From Acanthacorydalis orientalis (Eukaryota; Arthropoda; Insecta; Megaloptera; Corydalidae), in contig CM068315.1 of assembly GCA_034766995.1 (NCBI GenBank), positions 54,846,556-54,910,555 of the forward strand: a stretch of DNA of 64,000 nt, read 5' to 3'. The translations under genes were made by a program, and so were the position numbers. Below, one piece after another: positions 13,586-26,236 of this stretch (positions are counted from its first letter, which is position 1; each line of letters starts with the position of its first letter). The notes under the pieces were generated by a model. The model was not told where the DNA came from. It saw nothing but the letters and a program-made list of their open reading frames with translations, and did not search any database.

Positions 13586-16500
13586 TAAAATGTAAATCTA
13601 TTATGTATTGAAAAAACTATTACATTGTGACACATGAACGAAACAACGAAATTTCCAAGATAAAAATATTCGATATTAATGTTTGTTTGAAGATGAATGT
13701 ATTGTATATACATATTTGTTTTATATATATATATTAATTTTGTTTTTTTTTCTTTTTGTTACAGGTATAAATTTTCATCCTACATTGCACGAAACTAATA
13801 GTTCTTTGATTTATTTTTTAAAATTTGCTTAAATGTAAACTTTAAATTCTTTTTAATAACTCCATTTTTTATGTGGAAGTTTTTCATTTAACGAAATTTT
13901 ATATATATATATATATTTTACAGAGACATATATAAATAAGAGCTAATAGTAGGTGATCAGTGATTAGTGTTGTTACGAAGGATCTGTACCGCAGTATGAT
14001 GATGGATAATAAACGCCATAATTGTAAATATAGACTAACCACAGGTTTTTAATCTATTTTTCATTTATATTTTGAATTGTATGCAAACGCAAACTCCATC
14101 AGTCCTCTTAAAATCAGGAGCTTAGGCTGTTTTATATTCGTGTTCGATATCGTCTCATCAATATTTTTTCCGATCAAATAAATCAGAATTAATATCAGTT
14201 TAATTGATGAAACGATACTGTTGTCTGATTACATGTTTGTGTACCGTTCTTAGATCTTTCTATTCGTTTTTTTTTCTAAAATATATGTATTACAAATGTT
14301 ACACCGATTGTGTAACTATTCATCTAATAAATATATAAGATGTTATATTTATTCAGTATGGGTGGTGATGCAATCAACACACTGCGAGTCGGTGGTGGAT
14401 GAATTGCTTATGCGTAATTGAAGCCACTACTCGTACCACACACTTTACACATGACTTTCAGCGTTAGAACAGGCTGCGATGACGCAGTGGTAGATCAGTT
14501 ACGCATATGCGAGTCCGCTTCACGGATTTGTATATGTGATCACCTTGTAGCAGGTGTCTGTAGAAATGACTTGTTCATACAAATCGTATGACAGGTCTTA
14601 GAGATTTACTAATTATTTTTTTATGATTTGCAGATTTTTCTTTTCAGCTACTAGACGTCATCGTTCATACCCCTTTTATTTGATTTTAATAATTAATTTT
14701 TGTAGTAAATGTTTCAGTTCCATTCTAATAATTTTTTTGATTTTAAAGTAGTTTTCATTGTAATTTTAAAATTTCATGTTCTGTTCTGTTTAAATTTTTT
14801 GTTCTGTTGTGTAATTTTTTTTGCATTGATTTTTAAATTGCTTATTTCTAAATAGTAGTTTAATAGTTAATTCTTTACAGTATTTTTTTTAATTTAATTA
14901 TTTTAAATAATTTTAAATAATTTCAATTAACTTCATTTCAAATATTTTCTAAACTTCCCGTCCATGAAGCCATCAAGTCAACATCTGGATCATCAGGAGT
15001 AACTGATAAAAATATCATTACTCACTAGTACTGCTACAAATTGTATCAGTACTCTAGAATAGGGTTCTTAATAAGTTATGTATCAAAAGTATATGAACTT
15101 TGCATGCAATTGAAATTTCAAAATGAGCGTCTTCTTATTTTGAAATTTCTATGCATAGTTTGTTTTGGTTCATAATTGTATTATAATTTTTTGGTCCCGA
15201 CTTTGCGTTTGCTTATACAATTGTTTGTATGTTCAGTTTGTATTATGCGCAGTTTTTATTTATTTTAAACATTTTTGACGCAGTTTAACAGTTAGTGAAA
15301 TTTGCAAGAACTTGGGAGAACCTGCAAAATAAATAAAAGTATGTATCGTTCAATTTTATGACTTGATTTTGTATTAATATTTGGTTTTTTATAGGTTGCC
15401 CAAGACATTTATATACATAGTGTTTGTTTGTAAAAGGAAAACTTTAAATCAAATAATTATTAAAGGATTTATTTCAACTAATGTCTACAACTGGAATTAA
15501 AATTTCTTTAGTAAGTTTAAACTGAAATCAATTTAAAAGGTAACAACGTATGTATCTACTTTTTTGCATGTATATGTTTCTTCGATATTATTTGATACCA
15601 TTTCTTGCTTAATTTTATTTTTGATGTTTCTTCGAAACTTATTTTTTGCGAAGTTGTTTTTGCGCAGTTTATTTCTAATTATTTTTTGCGAAGTTGTTTT
15701 TGCGCAGTTTATTTCTAATTATTTTTTGCGAAGTTTATATTTGTTAAGAATTGTTAATTTTTGCGCAGTTTGTTTTTGCGAAGTTTGTCTATTTTTGATT
15801 AATTTTTGCGAAGTTAGTGCAATCATAAAGAAAAAACTAAATATGAACACCATTCGGTAAATTTCAGTCTCTCATTAATTTATGATCAATATCGTGCTTT
15901 ATTAAGTTTCATTAACTTACAAAAAGCATGCTATTGATAAACAAATTAAATTATCCGCTATATATATTTTTTTAGTGCGTGTTCATGTTTAGAGCTGACG
16001 AATAATCAGCTGACCTTCTACATGTCTGCAACCTCAGCGCGGTGTAGAAGTGGCAACGTACATTAAAGATTTTTACATTTAATATTTAAGTTCTTTTCAA
16101 AAATGTTTTAATATTTTTAAATTGTTTATTAAGCGCTTTGCATATTTTGTCTATGAAAATGTAATTCTAATTTTAAAATCTTTTTTGTACGGCTAATGCA
16201 GACACTTTTGAATTTCTGTATATATTTAAAATTAAAACACAAAAAAATATGAAATGTAATTAAAATAAAATTGTGAATTATTTTTATATTTTAAATATAA
16301 ATAAAAATTCTAGAAATTAATTTTCTTTATATTTAATTTAAATGATTACCTAAATTTATTTTCATAATAAGAATATTCACTTATATTTATTTCTTATGAA
16401 CTATTTTTTGTTATGTATAAATTCTTTATTTCATCAGTACAATCTAACTTCCAACAATATTTTTGTTTTAAATTTTTCAAAACTGTATTTAACTTGTTAA

Positions 16501-17579
16501 TTTTAAAACAATATTCATGATAGTTTGTAAATCTTAGTATATTTAATTTTTCCAAATATTTTTTTTGTATTATAAAATCAATTTCTAAAAAATTCTAATA
16601 AAATAAAGTTTAATTGAAAAAACTAAAGAAAAATTTTCTCAATGCTGATAAAATCTAAATGTCAAAAACTAAGTTTTATTTGAAACATTGTTATGGTTAG
16701 AAAATATTAATGTTTGTAGTAATGTCCATTTGAATTTTTATTCGAAAAATTTAAAAAAATTTATGATCCACTTTTATAATTTGATTGAGAATAATTGTTA
16801 CTTCCGAAAATTTAATTTATACGTTAGTGATGGTATTTACAAAAACTAACTTTATTTGTAAAAAAGTAAAGATGAATAAAGATTAGAGAAAAAAATTCAA
16901 ATTGAAGAAAACTTCATGCTCTTATATTCTTGAAACATTTTTTTAATTTCAATAATATTTTTAAAATATATCACATAGTTCATAGGTGATAATTCATAGA
17001 CAAGTATAAGTTTAAAATTCGATTTTTAGTATTTGGGTTGATTTTTTCAATATACAGATTTTCAAAAAAAAACTTCTCTTTATAATCATTACATTGAACA
17101 AACTTGTAATATGTAAATATCTTGTAATTACTTTTAATTAATGCTGTAGTCTTAACTAAATAAACTATGATAATTTTTGTCAAAAAAACAATCACTATTT
17201 ATCTGAGATTCGGAATCATTTTTGTAAAATGAAATATTTTCAATTACTATTATTTTTTTTAAGTAAATAACTATAATTATTTCACTGAAAAAATATTTTT
17301 CATCTTTTTTCAACAAACTTAAACTGCTTAATTAAATTTTTTTTATAAGTGTTAGACTATTAAATTTCGGTAAATGTTCAAAATATTAACACATTAAAAA
17401 ATTTAATACATATTAAATGTTATTATTTAATGAAATTAGATTTAAATTTCAATAACTTACTAAGAAAAAAAAATAGAAATGCTGGAAATTACATTCTTTA
17501 AAAATAAACTTTATCTGTATTTGCATATATGACATTATGAAAATATGAATCCTATTTTGTGTACAAATATATAAATTAA

Positions 17580-17611
<32 letters not shown>

Positions 17612-18382
17612 TACAAGCGTGATATTTAATATTAAACAAATTTGAATTATAACCGTGTGTTCATAATGCGCAAAAAAGCACAATTGTCAATAAACTCTAA
17701 ATGATACGTGGAGCACACAAAAACGTATCCGAACAATTTCGAAGTGCTTGAATAATATGTATTTATAAATGGGCTATACAGTGGTAACTACACTCAACAC
17801 ATTGTTGCAAATAAAACAGTTTATCCGCGCATCACACTTGCAAACACGTGCGTCGTTTTACGACGCTCTTCAATGCGGGTAACGAGTTCGAAACCCCACT
17901 ACAACGTCCGCATAGATATTTACCGTATACGTGCCATGTACCGCGATACATTTTATTGTGTTCCATTTCATCAACCATTTTTACGCCGGATCTGCAATTT
18001 TATTATTTCGAGCAGCCGAACAACATTGAATCGGCTCGGCGTAGAGGTGCAGTATTAATGTGTTACTAGTCGGTCTTTTCGATATGTTTTTTAAATGTAA
18101 TTTTCAATAACGTTTATATTAGAATATAAAAACTATAAAAATAATAACTTAAATTGTTTAGATAACAAACGCATTGTTTTTAATGTCGAAATTTAAAAGA
18201 AACGTAACTACAAATACATTATAACTACAGCTTTTTGAATGCTTACATAATTTAAATCATACAATGAAGTACATATTAGAAATCATTTACATGCAAATAA
18301 TTGCTTGTCATCAAAACTACATATCACATTTTTCCAATAAAAAAAAATTAGTTTTTTATTCTACCAAATTTACTTTTACAAA

Positions 18383-18441
<59 letters not shown>

Positions 18442-21400
18442 ATAAGTCAATTTAGGCTTCCACATAAAGTATTAAAAAAGATCTCAAAAATTAAAAAATG
18501 ATGTTATTTTTAATTAATATTTATAGTTAAATTATATTTTAGTACTGAATTGAACTAAAATACTAAAAAAAGTAAAAATAAAATCATATTTTGAATTTTT
18601 TTTAATACTTTCATGTGGAAGCCTAAATTTAATTATATAATAATTAAAACCCATGCTATTAGAACAAATCTGATTTTTCATTAATTTTTATAGAAATTAT
18701 AATTAAGTGTTGTATTGCATATCATCAATCATCTGAAATATTTTTCAGATTATTTCAATTAAATTTTATTTTGTAATTTAACTTTGACATTACCTGTATA
18801 ACTTTCTATTAATGTATATTTTTTAAAACAGGTTAATGATTCCATTTTTGCAGATATTTTATACAATTTGCACATCTAATTAAAATATTTCTTTCTTTGT
18901 CACATTTAGAATTTTACTACTTGTTTTAAATAAAAGTAAAATCTTTAATAATAGTGATATATAATAATCGACGAACATTTCCATTATAATACACATTCTT
19001 TTCTTTATCATATTTCAAAATATTTGATTTACTTAAATTACCTTTTATTTTAAATTTATAGTATTTCAATTCGTCGATATAGAAAAATATAAAATACACG
19101 TTTCTTAAATATACATTTAAAAATAAAAATTACTATTAAATTTCACTTACTCGTCAACACAATGTCCAGCTGTAGCAATCCAGTTTTCGTTAAGAATGGC
19201 TCCTCCACATCTGTGTGTACTTGAGAAACCGAAGAAAGATGTTCTTCTTACAGATACCTAGAATCAATAAATACGCATATAATGATTTAATATATTCTCT
19301 TTTATTAAAATAGTAAATTAAGCATAAAATGAAAAAAAACTGTAGAAGATCCGAAAATGCATTGACTTCATAGAATTAAATCTGTCATTTTTTTCAACAA
19401 GGGACTTTGTCACCGAAGTGAGAAAGGAAAAACGCAAAGGAATGAAGAAAAGTTATGTCAAATAATGAGAAATATTTTGTGGATTGAAATTTGTTCCACT
19501 TTTCCATAAACATGCCTTTTCTTAAAAAAGGCACCGTATTATTTTGTACACATGATACATTTAACATTTAACTGGACCAAATTTTTTTTAATGTTCGAAA
19601 TGTTTAGTTAATATAAAATAATCAATTGTTAAATTATTTCAAAATACCTTAATTGTTTTCATACAAAGTTAATGATTTTTTTTATATCTAATATCTAGAA
19701 TATGTTATTAAACCGGTGTTGTCACTTCTTTAATTTAATTTCGATGAAATTTAATTGAAAACTAATGAAATTTAACGAATTGAATGTGCCAAGTAAATGT
19801 ATAACTAAAATTATTTGTTTGAAGCAGCATATTATTGAATCTAGAAGTCAAATTTGTAAAATGAAAAATGTCGAAAAATTTATTATGTTTAAAAATCACA
19901 AAATAAAAGATTTATTTATATAAGTATAAAAATTAAATAAATATTGTCTTCATTCTTTTCTATTTATTTTTTCCATTTCTCATTTAGAAAAGTCATTGTT
20001 CAGAGTTTGAAATTTACTATTAATTATTTTCTTTCATAAAAAAATTTATATTTAAAGAAAATATTAAATAGTTTCATATTATTTGAATGTTTTATGAATA
20101 TATCAAAGAATGACAATAATTACACATTTTATGCAAGTTCATAAAACTTCATGACATCATAGAGATGATGTTTTAAAGTAATATTTCTTTGTATGTTTTT
20201 TTTTCATAAAACTATGTTAACGCTGTCTATTTTTCTTGAAAATCGAATTCGAAATTATTAGTTGTTTTCTTTCATTCAATTCTGAATGCGAAAACTTTTC
20301 TAAAATAGAACTTCATATTTGTGTATAGGAAAAAAATGTAAAGTTAAGAAAATCGGAAAACTTTTCATGGAAAAATTCCATCAGTTTCTGTAGAAAGAAC
20401 GAACGAACGTACCTAGATCAAAGTCTTTTTCGCCTGTAGCGAAAGAAAAAAAAAATAAACTCAACACAGAAGACTAACGTGGTACGTCAAACCCACATCT
20501 TTCAGAAACACGTCCTTGTACATAGATCACAAACGCGCTGCGCAATGCTAGTGAGCTCGTGTCGGACTTTTCCTTTACTCACTTTTCTTATCGCCAGAGC
20601 CCAGAAATATCACGAGTCGGGCCAGTTTTAAAGAAACACGGCAGCTTGCGCTTGATATGGGATCGAGCGGAAACATGCAGCAACTTACAACAGTTGATAA
20701 AAACACGTATTAAAGGAATGATTTCTTTCGGTTTATCTTAACGTGCGCATACACACGTTCGGGCCGAATAACTTTTTACCTCGGCGCCGCGAGAAAATAA
20801 ATGTGTGTCCGTTTAAGAATTTTCTTCCACTGAAATTATTGCAACGTTGTTTGTGATTTATAACGTACAGTGTGATATAGAATTTTCAAGTAGATGATAT
20901 ATCCGCTGTCAAGCAATAACTCTGCGGATGATGGTGCTTATTTTGGACGCGGGCCCCCTTGAAATTGACGTCAAGTGCGCGTCAGACGAGGTGATCTCTC
21001 GTGAGGGCGTGAATATTGTGTGAAAATTATAAATGGATTACAACATAAGAGAGATTTATTTTTGTACTTTCGAGAACGTGCGAATCACAATTCATAATAA
21101 TGTCAAAAGGGAAAAAACTCGTGAAACACATATTCTTTTTAATGAAATGAACTTAAATGTCTCTATTATTCTTCTTCATATATATGTTCGGTCGGTAGGA
21201 AAATAATTGCGGTTTTTGTTCGCTGAATTCTAACTTTATTTTTTCAGTGAAAATGTCTGTTCATCGTGTTCATATTAATATCATTTTAAAGTACATTTTC
21301 CGGTGTGTATTTTGGTAAAACATAAAATAAAAAAAATATGTTAACAAAAATATTAGATCGGTATATTCTTTTATATAAAGTTATTTAATTTGAGATAATT

Positions 21401-24400
21401 TGTAGAAAATAATAACTGTTAGGTTGGTAGGAAAATAATTGCGGTTTATGAGCTTCAAACTCGTATACTTATTTCTCTTTGTCTCTACATAGAATGTTTA
21501 CTGTGCTGCTTAGTGAATTTAAATTTATTAGCAATTAATGTGAGAAAACATTTTTATGGATCTTAGTGTGAAGTAGATGTTGGTATTACTATTGAAATCC
21601 ACATGAGCAACGATTAAAAATGATCAAAAATCAATTGTTGAACATTTGTGATCAGAACCAAATTTTATGACTTTTGGGATAAGTGAAAAAGTTATTTATA
21701 AAAGTGACTAATGTTTCATTCACGATCGATGTTATATTATTAGGTCGGTAGAAAGATAATTGCGGTTTATTAGCTTCGAATTCATGTACATTTTTCTCTT
21801 TTTCGACTTTCCTAGCTGTTTTAAGTGGTCAAGACCTGTTAGATGACTAACCCCTAGCTATAGAGCAAGCTCTCGATTTTTTCGTGTGGTTCTGATTCAA
21901 CTAACGTCTTCAGTTGGTCGTTATGAACTGAAGAAGGATTTCGCGATCATCTTCATCTATAAAACTCTCTTTTTTCGAGCTTCATGTCTATTAAGTCATT
22001 AATATATTTCTGTACATTCAATAATTAAATTCAATAACAAAATTCAATTATGAAATTATCGAGATATAAAAATTTAGTAGATAAATTCAATAGTGAATCA
22101 TAGTGAAATCATTCTTTTTTTTAAGACCATAAAAAGAATTTACCTGCCAAGGCCATTTTCCAAACGGTGCGTCTTTTCCTCCGACTATTCTCTTTCCTGG
22201 TCTAGGATATAATGGTGTAACTCCACATTCTAGAAACAATAAATATTTACACGTACAATATGTAGATTTGCAAGTCTTCAATTACTTAAGTTTAAAATCT
22301 AAATTTGACTTGTATAGACAAATTAATTACTTTTGAAAAAAGAAAACAATTTCACTACTAAAATGTTAATCATTTTGATTCTGACTGACATCTATTTCAA
22401 TGACGATGCTTCCATCTTCTTAACGCCGAACAGAAAAATCTATTAATAAAAAAATATCATTAAATTTTAAATTTTTCTGTACTTCAACTCTTTGAAGATG
22501 AAAGCATCGCTACTGAAATGCATATAATACAAAATCACAATTAATGGGTAAATGTTACACATTTCAATAAATGCGTGAAGAGTAGTTCATTTATGAAAAT
22601 GAATTTATCTTCTGTACCAAAACTATATACGAGTAATTATCATATACTATATTCAGAAGTCTATATAAATCTAATTTTTTTCAGTGTTCGAATTAAAAGT
22701 GAAAAAATTGTATCTCTAATAAAAATTGTAACAGTTTTTAAAACCATTTTTTTTAATAATAAATATTTTAATAATGTATTTCAGTTTTTATGTAATCGGT
22801 TAAATATTTAATTCTTTATTTAAATGATTATCCCAATTTTTTTTACAATCTATACTTCTTATTTATAGTCAAAATGTACTCATACTTTTTAATCAAAATT
22901 TACTGATTTGAGGATTTATTATAATTACTTCAATAAATTTTGATGATTCATTTATAAGAAAATCCTTTCTGATTAAACTCATGGTTTTTAACCAACTAAT
23001 TTAAACTTGAATTATTAAGATATTTGCATAATTTGTTTGCAATTTATTCCGTTATCGAATTTATATACTCTGCAATTTTTATGTATAATCTTAATTGTGT
23101 ATAAATTTTATCAGCAATACATTGAAGTTTACTTTCAAACAATTAATGAAAGATAATAGAACTTACTTGCTGTCCTGTTATTATGTGCCGAGACCGAGCT
23201 CAAAGTTGATGTAGGCATCATAGAATCACTGGTTGGTGACAAAGTATGTCCCAAAATCGCTGCTAAATTTGACAGATCTGTCGAAGACGATACCGTAGAT
23301 GGTGTCGGCCTCAAAGAATGAATATCAGGCATGCCTTGTCCTTTATGCGGCCCTTCGTTCGACACAAGACTCAATATAGTTGTCTCATTGATATTAGGTT
23401 TGTGAACAGAACTATCGTGTTGAATCAAATACGGTTTATTGTTTTCGACTGGACGTAAAGACGACGCCGATTTCGTTGGCGTCGTGTACGGTTTTCGTGT
23501 GGTCGTCACTTTGAAACGTTGTGTCGAAACGGAAGGAGTCGTTGGCTTCTTCGTCGGTTTCGGTTTCAATGAATCGTTGTTCAACGGTTTGTAAGGACGC
23601 GGTTTCGTTATGAAATTAGGTTCGGTCGTCACTTGCCAAACGGTGACTCCGGATGATGATAATGACGGTCTTGTGTTCCACGTTTCGGATGTTTCTGTAA
23701 AAACGTTTTTTATTAGATATAGAAAAAATACGAATTTAATTACCGAATAATATAACTAAAATCTAACACTTTATATTAAAAATTCGCTGTCATAACAGTA
23801 AAATAGCATCTGAGCTGATTTTAACGTGTAAGCTCTAAATCTCTGTTCCTAACACACTCCCAGTATTCTCAATATATTATTTTCCCCCTTTCTCTGTCTT
23901 CATGCAAGAATTTCAGGTTTATTTACTTCTAATTCTTTGTTCTAATTATTCTGAGATCGGAAGCCAACAATTTAACAAGTTATATCTCTCTATTTTTTTA
24001 TTAAGCTCTGAATGGATTAACCGAAGTTCTATATTAGTTTTAGGCATATGGACACAGAATTTACTCAGCTTAAAATAAAGAATGACTGAATGAATGTTAA
24101 ACCGGGGGTATTGTTATTTTTATATGTTTGAATATTATTAGATTGATTTCTATGCACCTTAAATCATTAAATAAATCATAAAACTCGAGATGTAGTATTC
24201 TCCTGTTGTAGAAAATATTCTACAGGAATGTTTTTACTTTTAAAAAAGGACAAGTATGATGGACTATATCAATGTCTGCCATAAACACTAAGTATGATCA
24301 ATAAGTGATTATCAGAGTCGCTAAAATGCTTCAAATATTTAAAGTATTAGGTTGGTAACAAAATAATTACGGTTTTTATTTTTTTAATCCCGACCTTAAT

Positions 24401-26190
24401 TTTTTTCAATTTCTTACCAATCTAATGTTATATTTTTTTTACTAAACTATTTATATTATATTTTTTGATATTCCCCGGAAACTGGTATTTGAATTATCTG
24501 ATAATATAATTCACTCTGGATAAAAATAAAATCAATCAGTTAAATGATTTTTCAGAGCCTAACTCAAGCTTCGATATTTTACTATTTTGAGACTTTATTA
24601 TATGTTGATAACACAATGTGTCATTATCCTTGTGTACCATTTTAAAGCATGAAAAATTTCATTTTTTATTGCCCCATTTATTAATTTTATTCCACTAACT
24701 TATATCCGCATTTGTATTTATTTTACTGGCACCATTTTCGTGAAATATCTATATAGTCCTATAAAAATTTTGTAATTTTTCATTTTGAAAAAAAACACTA
24801 TACTGGTTTAAGCAAGTAAAATAATTTAATACCTAATTCTTCAGTAGAAACTGGTCGTAAACTGGCGCTCCCTCGAGGGGGTTGTGTCGTACTGGTTGTA
24901 TAGCTAACAGATGGGAATAAAACTGAACCACTTGCTGGTCGAGATGAAGCAGAAATTACTGTTATCGGCCTGACTGTTGCAGCCAGTGGCCGTGACATGG
25001 CGCTTGTAATAAACATACTGTGATGTGCAGCACCTAAACGTTCACTGGAAACCAATTAAAGAAAATATTAAAATCTTTGTTAATTTTTCGAATATGTTAT
25101 CTGAATTTTAACTCCGGTAAAAATCAAAAATTTTCATCATCTGGTTTAATTTCATAATGTCTTATTAATATTAAACTAATTAATAAATTAATCACTTCTT
25201 TAAATATTTAATAAGTTAAAGAATAAAAAAAATATTTTTTTGTGTATGGAAAATTTATCAGTATTATACTAAAAAAATTAATTCCTTCCAGAGAAAAAAA
25301 ATATTTTTTTATTTGTAAAAAAAATTGTCGGGCCATATCTAGGAAGATTCGTTTTTTGAATTGCATATTTGTTGTTTTACAAAAATATTCTCTCTCTAAA
25401 ACAAAAGCTTGAATAGAATCATATTATTCAGACTAGTTTTTCTTCTAAAACACTATAGATATGAAAATTATATACCCTCAGTGTTAATTTTTTGTTTCTA
25501 AAAAGAATACATATTTAATTTTCAGTAACATTTTCTCTCTAGAAAGATTGTTTTTAGCCTAAAAAGATGTCACATCCTCCTAAAAAAAAACTAGTTTATC
25601 GTCTACGAATGCGACATTTTATCTTTTTCTTTCTTAACAAGTAGCTAACAAAATTGTATATATATATATATATCTTGTAGAAACTTTTTCTCGCATAGAA
25701 TTAAATATTTAACGAAAAAAGATAAACATTATTTTACTTCAGAAAGAACTAATTTTCTAAAATAAATTTATTTGCCTGTAAGAAAACGTTTTTATCTTTA
25801 GAAGTTAACCTTTTTCAATATTTCAAATTTTGTCATTTTTCAAACATATTTCTAAAAACATAGACATTATTTAAATATTAAATGACATATAATTGAAGCT
25901 ACAAAATTAGAATGAAAAATATTTGTTTCGTTGATATATTCTCCTTTAGGTCACTTTTATGTTATTATTTTTCAATCAGTTTCATGTTTTTTGTTTCATG
26001 TTTTTTTCGACTGGATTCAAAATACTACTCAAATATGAAGCAATTCGAAATTAGTTGTACAAAATATGATTTCACCGAGCTTTTAATATAAAAGTTTGTG
26101 GGAAAACGAATACCATCTAGTAATTTAAGAAAACCTTTAGAGATTTTTAAAAATTGAATTTCTTTTTTATGTTTGTCACTTATTAAAATA

Positions 26191-26236
<46 letters not shown>

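Larger units (their letters stand above)
7564..19150 (-). other. Large Sb intron between catalytic His and Asp exons (11,587 bp)
   Basis: Flanked by GA/GTAAGTG and TTTTAATTTCAG. Contents: a mariner miniature element (7758-8199), a GC-richer block (9331-9790), a diverged tandem duplication with long (TA)n cores (10467-12650), a TATA-plus-donor module (12929-13031), an imperfect hairpin (14409-14507), a 40-bp minisatellite (15641-15812), a GC-richer island (17640-18070) and a hairpin miniature element (18449-18629). No protein family was recognised inside it. Confidence 0.9.
19258..22143 (-). other. Sb intron between activation-site and His exons (2886 bp)
   Basis: Bounded by CAG/GTAAAT and TTATTGATTCTAG. 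It carries a GC-richer island (20440-21010) and a cluster of mariner relics (21187-21990). No exon was recognised. Confidence 0.88.

Noticed and set aside
14475..14530. tRNA-like gene suggested by ACGCAGTGGTAGATCAG
   Set aside because: No matching B-box (GGTTCGANTCC), no pairing acceptor stem and no anticodon arm of correct spacing; kept only as a possible tRNA-derived repeat.
15564..15860. 98-codon Phe/Leu/Cys-rich plus-strand frame
   Set aside because: Created by the 40-bp minisatellite, whose period is not a multiple of three; no start context or family.
17870..17910. tRNA B-box-like GAGTTCGAAACCC
   Set aside because: No A-box at the right distance and no cloverleaf.
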